Assembly (NCBI RefSeq): GCF_037027445.1
Contig: NZ_JBANDL010000002.1
Span: 1 to 64,000, forward strand
Length of the DNA: 64,000 bases
DNA from: Lysobacter firmicutimachus
GTDB taxonomy: Bacteria; Pseudomonadota; Gammaproteobacteria; Xanthomonadales; Xanthomonadaceae
Direction: 5' to 3'
Shown here: one piece after another, positions 55,986 through 64,000 of the stretch
Layout: every line of letters begins with the position of its first letter
How positions within the stretch are numbered: the first letter of the stretch is position 1
Translations under genes and position numbers: made by a program
Notes under the pieces: generated by a model
Databases searched by the model: none
What the model was told of the DNA's origin: nothing
Seen by the model: the letters and a program-made list of their open reading frames with translations, nothing else

Positions 55986-58900
55986 ATGTCGATAGTTCAC
56001 AAGTGTCAAAGAAAACGCAGAGTAGCCGCCAGATCTCTTGCTGCGGCTGCGCTCATGGTGGCTGCCCTAACGCAAAATGCGGTGGCGCAGGAGAGCGGCC
56101 AGCCCTGGACCTTCCAGGGCCAGACCTACAACACCCAATACGAGGCCGAGCTCGCCATCAAGGCACAGGGCGGTGCCTACCAGTACGTCGACTCGGTGCG
56201 CGAGCGGCAGATCACCGAGACCGATGTCCAGCTGACCTACGGCATTGCTCCGGAAACCGGGCAGGTACGCGATTGGTCGGCCTACCTCTCGGGCAATAGC
56301 GGCGGCACCAAGCTCAGCGAGCAAGCGCTGGTCGATGCGCTGATCGCCCACTACACCAACCGCAGCACCTCGCTCGGCTGCGCACCCAGCACTTCGGTGG
56401 TTCGCAAGGGCGATTGGCGCCCATTCAATAAATGGTCCGACGGTGTCGCGTGGCGCGAGCTCGCCGACTTCGAGGTCCGATACGTGGGCACGGCGGTCGG
56501 CGGCGCGACCTGCCAGAACCTTGTCACTAACGAACCCGCGGACCGACAGCGCACGCGTTGCTCACAGGAGTTCCTGACTTGGAACCAGAGCGGAAACGTC
56601 TGCACCAACGACTCGTACACCGCGACCATCCGTTCGTCCCTGCTGGCCTGCGATGCTTGCAATATGGTCGGCAATCCCGCCGACGTGTCGACCGGCGACA
56701 AGTACGAAACCGAGCCCGACTTCGATCTGGGATGGGTCAGTTTCGCCCGCGTCTACCATTCCGCCGCCGCCAACAACGGCAATGCCGGCTTCGGCCACGG
56801 CTGGGGGCATACCCATGAGATCCGCCTGGCGATCAATTCCGACGGCACCTTGGGTCTGATCCAAGCCAACGGCTCGCAGCTGGGATTCAAGAACGTCGAC
56901 ACCGGAATCGCCGAGGCCGGCGACGGCAGCGGCGACCGCATCGTTCAGGACGGCAGCCAATGGCGGCTGTACCGCGCCGATGAGGTGCTGGTATTCGACG
57001 AAACCGGAATGCTGCTCGAGCGTCTGTTCGAGGACGGTACCCGCCTCACCTACGCTTACGATAGCCTGGGTCGGCTGGCCACGATCACCCACTCGACCGG
57101 CCGTAGCCTGGACTTGGTCTACGACCGACCGTCGGCGCAGGCGGCCATTACTGCGATCAACACGGGTGGAGCCCAACTCGTTGGGTATGGATACAACGCC
57201 AACGGCCAAGTCCAGACGGCGCAGTATCTAGGCGGCACCACGCGTACCTATCACTACGAAGACGCCGCCTTTCCCCGGCACCTGACCGGTATTACCAACG
57301 AGCAAGCGCAGCGTTACAGCACCTTCAGCTACGACACGCAAGGCCGGCTCCTAGTCAGCCAGCATGCGGGCGGCGCCGACAAGGTCGCGCTTAGCTATAC
57401 CGCTGCCGGTGGCGCCATCGTCACCGATGCACTCGGCTACAAGACCACCTACGGCCTTAACGACGCTGGCGCGTACCGCAAACCACGCAAGCCCGGCAAT
57501 GTCGTCGATAGCCGCGGTTCCATCGTGCGTACCTACGTCGACGATTTCGACGACTTCCGCCGCCGCCTGGACACCGTCACCGACCGCAACGGCACCCAGA
57601 CCAAGCACAGCTACGCCGAGGCCAACGACCCGGTCACCGGCCAGCCGGCGCGCACGCACACGGTCGTCGAAGCCGTCGGCCTGCCCCAGGAGCGCACCAG
57701 CCTGGAGCGCCGCGACATCGCCGGCAACCGCACCGTGCTGACCCAGCTCGGCAACCGCGAGACGCGGATCGTGCGTAACGCGCGCCTGCAACCGGTCACG
57801 GTCACCGTGCGCGACACCACTACCAACCAGACCCGCACCACCACCTACGCCTACTGCGAAGCCGCCGACGTCGCCGCCGCCAACAGCACCTGCCCGACCC
57901 TGGGCCTGCTGAAGTCGGTCGACGGCCCGCGCAGCGACGTCAACGACGTGGTGACCTACCAGTACTACGGCAGCGACGACAGCACCTGCGCCACCCAGCC
58001 GGCGCTGTGCACCTACCGCAAGGGCGACCTGCGCAAAACGATCGATGCGCTCGGCCGCGCCACCGAGATCCTCGGCTACGACCCGCAGGGCCGGCCGCTG
58101 TCGATCCTCGATGCCAACAACGTGGTCACCGACTACGAGTACCACCCGCGCGGCTGGCTGGCCGCGACCAAGCTGCGCGGCGCCGACAACAGCGTCGAGA
58201 CCGACGACCGCATCACCCGCCTGGAGTACTGGCCGACCGGCCTGCTGCGCCGGGTCACCCCGCCGGGCGGCGCCTACGTCACCTACAACTACGACGCCGC
58301 CCAGCGCCTGACCTCGGTGACCGACAAGGCCGGCAACAAGCTCCAGTACACCCTGGACAAGGCCGGCAACCGCAAGCAGGAGGACACCCAGACCCCGACC
58401 GGCACGGTCCGCCAGACCCTGTCGCGGGTGTTCAACTCGCTCGGCCAGCTGCACCAGGCCAAGGACGCCGCCGCCCACGCCACCACCTTCACTTACGACG
58501 CCGACGGCAACCCCGACCTGACCACCGATGCGCTGGGCCGGATCAGCGACCAGAACCACGACCCGCTCAACCGGCTCAGCCGCCTGCTGCAGGACGTCAA
58601 CGGCCTGGCGGTCGAGACCCAGCTGGCCTACAACGCCTTCGACCAGGTGACCCAGGTCACCGACCCCAAGGGCCTGAACACCGTCTACGCCTACAACGGT
58701 TTCGGCGACCGCACCCAACTGAGCAGCCCGGACACCGGCGTCACCGACTACACCTACACCCCCGCCGGCCAATTGGCGACCAAGCAGGACGCCAACGACG
58801 CCGTCGCCCACAGCTATACCTACGACGCCCTGGGCCGGCCGAAGACCATCTCCTACGGCAGCGGTACGAACGATGTCGAGTACGACTACGACACGGTCAA

Positions 58901-59471
58901 CGCGGTCTGCGCCGCCGGCGAAACCTTCGCCCTGGGCCGGCTGACCGCGCTGCGCACCGAAGGCACCGAGCTGAAGTACTGCTACGACCGCTACGGCCAG
59001 TTGGTGCGCAAGGTGCAGGTGGTCGACAGCAAGTCGTTCACGCTGCGCTATGCGTATACGACCTCCGGCCAGGTACGCACGATCACCTACCCGGACAACG
59101 CCGTCGTCGACTACGTCCGCAACACCCTGGACCAGGTCACCGAAGTGGGCGTCAAGCCGGCCGGCGGCGTGCGCACGGTGCTGCTCAACGGCGTCGCCTA
59201 CGAGCCCTTCGGCCCGGCCACCGGCTGGACCTACGGCAATGGCCGCAGCCTGGCCCGCAGCTACGACCTGGACTACCGCGCCAAGACGATTCACGACAAC
59301 GCCGCCGGCGGCCTGTCGCTGGGCTACGGCTACAACGAAGTCGGCGAGCTGACCGAGCTCAAGGACGGCTTGCAAAGCGCCGTGCTGGCGAAGTACGACT
59401 ACGACACCCTGGGCCGGCTCAAGATCACCCGCGACGGCCCCAGCAACACCCCGATCGAAACCTACGGCTAA
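55986..59471 (+). CDS. RHS repeat protein, N-terminal and core part (ends at premature stop)
   Basis: Starts at ATG 55986 (AAGGAG upstream) with a signal peptide (AAAALMVAALTQNAVAQ), then a DUF6531-type region (CNMVGNPADVSTGDKYETEP) and many RHS/YD repeats (YDSLGRLATITHSTGRSLDL, YDADGNPDLTTDALGRISDQ and so on). Such repeats wind into a shell around a C-terminal toxin. The frame is broken by TAA at 59469-59471, where the repeat pattern GYDATGNRTS predicts TAC. The same frame continues for another 1370 bp, so this is one gene with a nonsense change or a sequencing error. Confidence 0.88.
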   Translation: MSIVHKCQRKRRVAARSLAAAALMVAALTQNAVAQESGQPWTFQGQTYNTQYEAELAIKAQGGAYQYVDSVRERQITETDVQLTYGIAPETGQVRDWSAYLSGNSGGTKLSEQALVDALIAHYTNRSTSLGCAPSTSVVRKGDWRPFNKWSDGVAWRELADFEVRYVGTAVGGATCQNLVTNEPADRQRTRCSQEFLTWNQSGNVCTNDSYTATIRSSLLACDACNMVGNPADVSTGDKYETEPDFDLGWVSFARVYHSAAANNGNAGFGHGWGHTHEIRLAINSDGTLGLIQANGSQLGFKNVDTGIAEAGDGSGDRIVQDGSQWRLYRADEVLVFDETGMLLERLFEDGTRLTYAYDSLGRLATITHSTGRSLDLVYDRPSAQAAITAINTGGAQLVGYGYNANGQVQTAQYLGGTTRTYHYEDAAFPRHLTGITNEQAQRYSTFSYDTQGRLLVSQHAGGADKVALSYTAAGGAIVTDALGYKTTYGLNDAGAYRKPRKPGNVVDSRGSIVRTYVDDFDDFRRRLDTVTDRNGTQTKHSYAEANDPVTGQPARTHTVVEAVGLPQERTSLERRDIAGNRTVLTQLGNRETRIVRNARLQPVTVTVRDTTTNQTRTTTYAYCEAADVAAANSTCPTLGLLKSVDGPRSDVNDVVTYQYYGSDDSTCATQPALCTYRKGDLRKTIDALGRATEILGYDPQGRPLSILDANNVVTDYEYHPRGWLAATKLRGADNSVETDDRITRLEYWPTGLLRRVTPPGGAYVTYNYDAAQRLTSVTDKAGNKLQYTLDKAGNRKQEDTQTPTGTVRQTLSRVFNSLGQLHQAKDAAAHATTFTYDADGNPDLTTDALGRISDQNHDPLNRLSRLLQDVNGLAVETQLAYNAFDQVTQVTDPKGLNTVYAYNGFGDRTQLSSPDTGVTDYTYTPAGQLATKQDANDAVAHSYTYDALGRPKTISYGSGTNDVEYDYDTVNAVCAAGETFALGRLTALRTEGTELKYCYDRYGQLVRKVQVVDSKSFTLRYAYTTSGQVRTITYPDNAVVDYVRNTLDQVTEVGVKPAGGVRTVLLNGVAYEPFGPATGWTYGNGRSLARSYDLDYRAKTIHDNAAGGLSLGYGYNEVGELTELKDGLQSAVLAKYDYDTLGRLKITRDGPSNTPIETYG

Positions 59472-60842
59472 GACGCCACCGGCAACCGCACCAGCCTGCT
59501 GCATGGCGGCACGACCACGACGTACACGTACCCGACCACCAGCCACCGCCTGACCAATGTCGGCGGCGTCGCCCGCGGCTACAACGCGGTCGGCAACACC
59601 ACCAGCATCGGTGGCACGGCCAAGGAGTTCGTCTACAACGGCAACGACCGCATGAGCCAGGTCAAGCTGGCCGGCGTGGTCAACCGCAGCTACCGCTACA
59701 ACGCCAAGGGCGAACGCGTCGCGGCCACCAACGGCGCCAGCGGCCCGGTCGCGGTCTACACCCTGTACGACGAAGCCGGCCGCTGGCTCGGCGACTACGA
59801 CGCCAACGGCTCCAGCAAGCAACAAGTCGTCTGGCTAGGCGAGTCCCCGGTCGGCGTCCTCGCCGGCGCCGGCACCGCGCAGAAACTGCACTACGTCCAA
59901 CCCGACCACCTGGGCACCCCGCGCACGGTGATCGACGCCACCCGCAATGTCGCGATTTGGAGTTGGAACGCCAAGGGCGAAGCCTTCGGCAACGACACCC
60001 CCAACCAGGACCCGGATCAGGACGGCACCGCCTTCGTGTTCGACCTGCGCTTCCCGGGGCAGCGGTATGACGCGGCGACGGGGCTGAATTACAACTACTT
60101 CCGGGATTACGATGCGGTTAGTGGCAGGTATGTGCAGAGTGATCCGATTGGGCTGGCTGGCGGCAATAGTACGTATTTGTACTCAGGCGGCAGCCCGATT
60201 GATTCCATAGATCTCTGGGGCTTGCAGTATCGCGAGGCTAACTGGGAGAACAAATACGTCCACAAAGTTATAGCCCCGCCGAGAAGTCCCGATGACTGGC
60301 TTGGTCCGACGATTGGTGTTGGTCTCGGTGTTATTTCGCTGCCTGCAATTGGCTACGGTCTCTATGAGCTAGGCATAGTTGCGCTAACCAATCCTGCAAC
60401 TACACAAGCACTTGCTATTGGTGCAACAGAAGTAGTCGCAGGAACGTCCGTTACTATTCCGGCAGCAGTAGGCACCGGGGCCGCATGCAAGGTAGCAGAA
60501 GAACTGGTAGATGCCGCAACACTTGCGAGCAGTGCTGCGCGTAAAGCGACCAGTACATTTACCCCGGGGCCGTATGCCGGCGCTTCGATTCCCGCTAGGT
60601 CTTCGGCACAAACTTTCACCACAGCGGAACGGGCGGCCATCAACGACATAGGACGAACTACGGGGTGCCATACTTGCGGCGCTACCACCGCGGGAACAAA
60701 GAGCGGAAATTTTGTCCCCGATCATCAGCCCGTGTCATCACTTAACATAAATAATGCTCCTCAACGACTCTATCCACACTGCATCAACTGCAGCAGGCAA
60801 CAAGGACTAGAGGCGGCACGCCAACTGAGAAAAAAGCCATGA
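59472..60842 (+). CDS. RHS core end plus C-terminal HNH-like toxin domain
   Basis: Continues the RHS frame: more YD repeats, the core motif PDHLGTPRTVIDA, then RDYDAVSGRYVQSDPIGLAG, after which the conserved core ends. The tip has a hydrophobic stretch (GVGLGVISLPAIGYGLYELG) and an HNH/ENDO VII-like nuclease: TGCHTCGATTAGTKSGNFVP, DHQP, and PHCINCSRQQGLEAARQL, a Cys-rich zinc fold with candidate catalytic His. The first internal ATG is at 59652. Codon use shifts at about 60,060, typical of a swapped toxin tip. Confidence 0.8.
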   Translation, partial: DATGNRTSLLHGGTTTTYTYPTTSHRLTNVGGVARGYNAVGNTTSIGGTAKEFVYNGNDRMSQVKLAGVVNRSYRYNAKGERVAATNGASGPVAVYTLYDEAGRWLGDYDANGSSKQQVVWLGESPVGVLAGAGTAQKLHYVQPDHLGTPRTVIDATRNVAIWSWNAKGEAFGNDTPNQDPDQDGTAFVFDLRFPGQRYDAATGLNYNYFRDYDAVSGRYVQSDPIGLAGGNSTYLYSGGSPIDSIDLWGLQYREANWENKYVHKVIAPPRSPDDWLGPTIGVGLGVISLPAIGYGLYELGIVALTNPATTQALAIGATEVVAGTSVTIPAAVGTGAACKVAEELVDAATLASSAARKATSTFTPGPYAGASIPARSSAQTFTTAERAAINDIGRTTGCHTCGATTAGTKSGNFVPDHQPVSSLNINNAPQRLYPHCINCSRQQGLEAARQLRKKP

Positions 60843-61213
60843 ACAAGTCCATAAAGATCGCCCCTCCAAACTCGCTCATACTTGTAATGGATCACTCGTT
60901 CGGCGAAGTTCCCGCTGAAATGGGCGGTCAACTGGTGTCGAGTACGGACTCATGCGTCGCTGTCGGGACTCTATCCGAGATCGATGGTGAGACCACAATC
61001 ACTCTAACGAGCGACCTTCAAATTGAGCCTGGGCTTGAAGAAGCGTTCAACGGCATTGTCCAAACGCCGAGTGGAGAGCTGTCCATCTGCAATTCACGGA
61101 ATGAAGCGCTAATTTCACTTAGAGAGCTTTCTCTAGAGACTAGGATTCGGATTCTTGTCAATGACAGTTACGAACCCGATCAAATCGTAGTGGTTGCAGA
61201 GCCTTCCTCTTAA
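60839..61213 (+). CDS. Probable immunity protein for the RHS toxin
   Basis: A 124-residue acidic protein (MNKSIKIAPPNSLILVMDHS, ETTITLTSDLQIEPGLEEAF) whose ATG overlaps the toxin TGA (ATGA). Small acidic proteins directly after an RHS tip are normally the cognate immunity protein. No named family is recognised. It is lower in GC than the RHS core, as is the toxin tip. A terminator follows. Confidence 0.75.
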   Translation: MNKSIKIAPPNSLILVMDHSFGEVPAEMGGQLVSSTDSCVAVGTLSEIDGETTITLTSDLQIEPGLEEAFNGIVQTPSGELSICNSRNEALISLRELSLETRIRILVNDSYEPDQIVVVAEPSS

Positions 61214-61226
61214 TAGAGACCTTTAG

Positions 61227-61255
61227 AAGGCCCCGGCAGCGGGGCCTTTCTTTTT
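61227..61255 (+). terminator. Rho-independent terminator after the immunity gene
   Basis: AAGGCCCCG-GCAG-CGGGGCCTT-type stem followed by TCTTTTT, 14 bp past the stop. Canonical. Confidence 0.88.
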
Positions 61256-61264
61256 GAGCGACTG

Positions 61265-61741
61265 CTACAGCATTGATCGCCGCGGCTCCCGCAGTTGCCG
61301 ATCAAGCGAGTGCCCCCTTCCTTCGCCGAGGACACCGACCAACGTGCCTGAGCTGATGCCCATGCCGTCCAGCCTCGCGAGTTCGTCGTGCAGTTCGATG
61401 GCGAAGTCGGCCAAGCCGTCCGTTTCGGCTGCTGGTTCGGTCTGGGCGTAGGCGGTTCGACCACCCGAAACGGACGTAGCTTCGACGAGGTGGAACATCT
61501 CGCCTTTCTGCCCCCTGGCCTCGGCCGCCAGCGCGCGGCCGAGCATGACCCGCTTGCGCGACGACTGGCGTGCCGGCGGCGCTGGTGCCAGTCGGTCCTT
61601 CCGCCATCCGCAAATCCAGCCGATGTCGGCGCAGATCTTCAGTAGCTTCGCCTCAAGGGCATCGTGCAGACCGGGGGCCCGCGATACGCGCCGCGGTTGA
61701 TTACGCTTCGTGTTCCTCATGCCGTTTCCTGCTGTAGTCAT
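61265..61741 (-). CDS. Hypothetical protein
   Basis: A frame of 158 residues from the ATG at 61741: NTKRNQPRRVSRAPGLHDAL, KLLKICADIGWICGWRKDRL and a C-terminal acidic half (GLADFAIELHDELARLDGMG). Composition is that of a real protein and the frame converges on the RHS terminator. No family is recognised. Tandem repeats (61796-61940) lie just upstream and may control it. Confidence 0.5.
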   Translation of the reverse strand: MTTAGNGMRNTKRNQPRRVSRAPGLHDALEAKLLKICADIGWICGWRKDRLAPAPPARQSSRKRVMLGRALAAEARGQKGEMFHLVEATSVSGGRTAYAQTEPAAETDGLADFAIELHDELARLDGMGISSGTLVGVLGEGRGHSLDRQLREPRRSML

Positions 61742-62054
61742 CTTGTGAACACGATGCGGCCGGGTCTGCGACGACTCAAGCATCTTCGCGGTGCCGTGAC
61801 GGTTGTGACGTTCGTGATGGTGTATCCGGACCTGGCACTACATGAAGGAAAGAGAAGACCAGGGCAAGCGCCGTCGCTGTGACGGTCGTGACGATTGTGA
61901 TGGTGTATCCGGATCTTGGAACGTAGTTGAGAGAGAGGAAGTGCCGTCCAGCTACTGGTTCTCCGCCGCTGCCAAGACTATTCACTAACCGATCGAGCGA
62001 CGACTACTATGGCGATGATGTAGTCGGTCTCCAGTTAGTGTTGAAAACAGGAAT
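61742..62054. other. Non-coding stretch with tandem repeat
   Basis: About 310 bp between the hypothetical gene and the end of the OLD gene, holding the two-copy repeat at 61796-61940. No gene is seen. Confidence 0.5.
61796..61940. repeat. Two-copy tandem repeat of about 62 bp
   Basis: Copies at 61796-61857 and 61879-61940, 83 bp apart, share GTGACGGTYGTGACG and GTGATGGTGTATCCGGA followed by similar purine-rich ends. Within each, GTGACG recurs. It sits upstream of the 61265-61741 gene. Confidence 0.6.
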
Positions 62055-63845
62055 CTATTCACTCGGCGAACTTCTAATCCATTCAAAGAGCGCCTTCAAT
62101 GCCGGCATAGACGCCTCTATCTCAGATGGACCAAGCACGCTAAGGCAGTTCTCTTGATAGAAGATTGCATCTTCGCCTTTATCACTGGCGCCGATGACAT
62201 GTTCGATGCATCCAGTTGACCAAAGCCAAACTCCTTTAGCGATAAGGGCGTCATGTGCTGATTCGGCATAGGTCTTTCCTTCCGAATCTTGTGCGAAAGC
62301 TGCCCACGTTTCTGCTGCTGTGTGACCCCCTCCTTTGATTGGTAGTCCGTTTTCGCCAAGGGGTAATCCACTGCTTGCGCTAAGACGGGCAAGTATGGCC
62401 TTTACTTGCTTAAGGTCATCAGCATCTTTACTCAGCCACGCAGATGCACCTCCCTTGCGGGCTTCGACAAAGGCGAAGTCGAGGTCGGCAACAGCAAAGG
62501 CGGAAATTCCCATAACGTGTAGTACCGGGAGACCTTTTGTTATGTCCGAGCCACTACCAAGAGAGACGAAGCAGATGCGATCTAGTTCCGGCGCGTGTCC
62601 ATAAATTCGTTCGTAGGCTAGTGGAAGCAAACGAAGTTCCGTCTTCCCCTCACAAAGTATTATCTTTTCACAGAAGTAAATCTCCGCAACGTTGCCAAGC
62701 TGGAAGAGTGCTCTAGATTGGGATTCAGAGTCACTTAAAGCTGAGGTCACGGCCTCACGAAGAGGGCGCCTAACCGTCGTTCCTGTGGATTTCCGACTTA
62801 CTATTACTGTGTCTGGAGCGATTTCTTTGCTCAACATCAATGGCGAGTGTGTCGAAAAAACTACTTGAAAGCCGGCTCCGGCTAGATTGCGGAGAGCTTC
62901 TCGCAAATGACGAACCCCTTGGGGGTGGAGAAAGAGCTCTGGTTCGTCAATTAGCAGTAAGCGCCGATAACTTATCGAATTTTCCGGCTTTCGTGCTTCT
63001 GCTAGATATCGAACTAGCGCCATCTGAATCGCTCGCTGTGTGCCGGTTCCCATCTGGTCAAATCTTCGACGCTCTCCTGTCAGCTGGTCAGTGACATATA
63101 GATCGCCAGCTCTAAAAAACTCCTTCAAGTCCACAATTGGTAGATCGACATCAAGGCTTAGGCCGGGAAAGAAGTCGGCCAACGCCTCGGTGGCCTTCTT
63201 GTCGAATGTCCGCAAGTGCGGTGATCTTTCCGTGCCGTTGGTAGAGAGGATTTCGCGGATAGTCGCCAATGCGCTGCTAAGGCTCTCATGTGTTGCTAGT
63301 ACCGGCGCCATAACTTCATCTAACAAGCCTTTAATAGTGGTTCCGCTCTTCGCCTTGCCGAGATCTTCAGTGAGGTCTTCCATTGCAACAATGTGCAGAG
63401 GCTCCGGAAGTAGAGCGGAAACCGCTTCAGGTAAACCAGTTGGATATGCACGCCATTGTTCTGGTATTCCTATCCCCGTGTAGCTGGATGGCTCCCAGAC
63501 CTGTTGGGTAGGTTTCTTGCCAGCAGCAGCGGCACTGATTCGTATCCATAGTTTTTCATCAACGATGTATGGGGACATGGCAGACCGGTGCTTCGGATCA
63601 GGTATTGTTGCCAATAGAGTTGCATCAATTCCTTCGATGCACGCTGCCACCGTCACAGGCAGGCTTGGATCTGAAAAATCACCGTTCGTCAATGCGCTTG
63701 GTGAGAGCACAAGTCCTATCGCTGAGAGGACGGTAGACTTGCCTGTATTGTTTTGACCAACCAGTGGGGTTAAGTCCCCCAGCAACAGCGAGACATGTCG
63801 GCAAGCCCGAAAGTTTGTGATGTGGATATGGCTGACCCTATGCAT
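62055..63845 (-). CDS. OLD family ATPase-TOPRIM nuclease
   Basis: A 596-residue overcoming-lysogenization-defect type protein. ABC-type ATPase: Walker A GQNNTGKST (30-38), RRFDQMGTGTQRAIQMALVR as the signature-like region, Walker B LLIDEPELFLHP (298-308) and a His switch in STHSP. TOPRIM nuclease: IILCEGKTE with Glu399, then AVADLDFAF with Asp454 and Asp456. OLD proteins act in antiphage defence (P2 OLD, Gabija GajA). It overlaps the upstream gene by 8 bp, so it is the second gene of an operon that continues beyond the window. Confidence 0.9.
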   Translation of the reverse strand: MHRVSHIHITNFRACRHVSLLLGDLTPLVGQNNTGKSTVLSAIGLVLSPSALTNGDFSDPSLPVTVAACIEGIDATLLATIPDPKHRSAMSPYIVDEKLWIRISAAAAGKKPTQQVWEPSSYTGIGIPEQWRAYPTGLPEAVSALLPEPLHIVAMEDLTEDLGKAKSGTTIKGLLDEVMAPVLATHESLSSALATIREILSTNGTERSPHLRTFDKKATEALADFFPGLSLDVDLPIVDLKEFFRAGDLYVTDQLTGERRRFDQMGTGTQRAIQMALVRYLAEARKPENSISYRRLLLIDEPELFLHPQGVRHLREALRNLAGAGFQVVFSTHSPLMLSKEIAPDTVIVSRKSTGTTVRRPLREAVTSALSDSESQSRALFQLGNVAEIYFCEKIILCEGKTELRLLPLAYERIYGHAPELDRICFVSLGSGSDITKGLPVLHVMGISAFAVADLDFAFVEARKGGASAWLSKDADDLKQVKAILARLSASSGLPLGENGLPIKGGGHTAAETWAAFAQDSEGKTYAESAHDALIAKGVWLWSTGCIEHVIGASDKGEDAIFYQENCLSVLGPSEIEASMPALKALFEWIRSSPSE

Positions 63846-64000
63846 ACGCGCTCCCGCAGTCGAAGGGCTCTATGCTGAGTATGTTGTTGGTCCAGTCACT
63901 TAGCACAGTAAGTGGGTACATCAGGACATAGAACGTTGCCTGATGACGATCGAGGCCAGGCAGCAGTAGCTGCTGTAGTGCCGGGTCCTTCCTGGCGGTC
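63838..64000 (-). CDS. C-terminal end of an unrecognised gene upstream of OLD (runs off right edge)
   Basis: The minus strand is open from the window edge to TAG at 63840-63838 and encodes 53 visible residues: TARKDPALQQLLLPGLDRHQ, ATFYVLMYPLTVLSDWTNNI, LSIEPFDCGSAYA. Its stop overlaps the OLD start by 8 bp, implying translational coupling and a shared function. It does not look like the UvrD-type helicase end expected of Gabija GajB, but 53 residues are too few to exclude it. Confidence 0.7.
   Translation of the reverse strand, partial: TARKDPALQQLLLPGLDRHQATFYVLMYPLTVLSDWTNNILSIEPFDCGSAYA

Noticed and set aside
57351..59825. 824-codon open frame on the minus strand across the RHS gene
   Set aside because: It is antisense to strongly coding YD repeats; its Val/Ala/Gly-rich product is what high third-position GC creates on the opposite strand.
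58007..60070. 687-codon frame on the plus strand inside the RHS gene
   Set aside because: Arg/Pro/Gln-rich product with no motif; a frame shadow of the repeats.
1..64000. CRISPR array
   Set aside because: No series of identical short repeats separated by equal spacers was seen; the Cas4-like protein at 21713 is explained by the phage recombination module.
1..64000. Insertion sequences or transposase genes
   Set aside because: No DDE, HUH or IS-type transposase was recognised; the only recombinase is the prophage serine recombinase.

Overview
The window is GC-rich and reads as a gammaproteobacterial chromosome, most likely Xanthomonadaceae (Lysobacter- or Xanthomonas-like). That assignment is inference from codon bias and protein style; there is no rRNA or complete tRNA to anchor it.

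Region 1 (1 to about 34.7 kb) is a lambda-like siphophage prophage, entered part-way through at the left edge. Its structural genes lie on the minus strand in lambda order: terminase small and large subunits, gpW, portal, S49 protease with nested scaffold, gpD, capsid, joining, tail terminator, tail tube and tail chaperones with a T TTT TTT slippery site. A lysis cassette (holin, lambda-R endolysin, Rz/Rz1) sits inside the tail module just before the tape-measure gene. Next come small cassette genes (11.2-15.5 kb), two DNA methyltransferases, and the replication/recombination module (RuvC-like resolvase, TOPRIM primase-helicase, Cas4-like nuclease, candidate SSB, Sak4-like ATPase, AlpA-like HTH). 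On the plus strand follow control genes and the integration module (DUF2924 protein, large serine recombinase, HTH partner). Moron-like genes (YfbU, SRAP, secreted and hypothetical proteins) close the element. The prophage appears to end inside a truncated ltrA gene near 34.75 kb.

Region 2 (34.7-40.9 kb) looks like host metabolism: aldehyde dehydrogenase, zinc alcohol dehydrogenase, a divergent LysR regulator, a short-chain dehydrogenase and a DUF1330 protein. It lies between two copies of a ~65 bp terminator-like repeat.

Region 3 (40.9-64 kb) is an accessory and defence island. It holds a RES-domain protein; a 1755-residue protein with a predicted PD-(D/E)XK nuclease, a STAND-like P-loop ATPase and a long helical C-terminus; decayed genes (TPR, SRAP remnant); a membrane protein; an XRE-ImmA/IrrE pair under a large palindrome; a NarL-type response regulator; an RHS polymorphic toxin with an in-frame stop and an HNH-like tip plus immunity gene; and an OLD-family ATPase-TOPRIM nuclease overlapping an unrecognised upstream gene cut by the window edge.

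The observations most worth following are: (a) a seven-copy promoter/leader module (CTGTC-N6-CTGTC, then ATGAAGCGTTCAT) in front of small prophage genes on both strands; (b) the large nuclease-STAND protein; (c) the OLD two-gene operon; (d) the two-frame coding signal in the C5 methyltransferase; and (e) the interrupted RHS gene.
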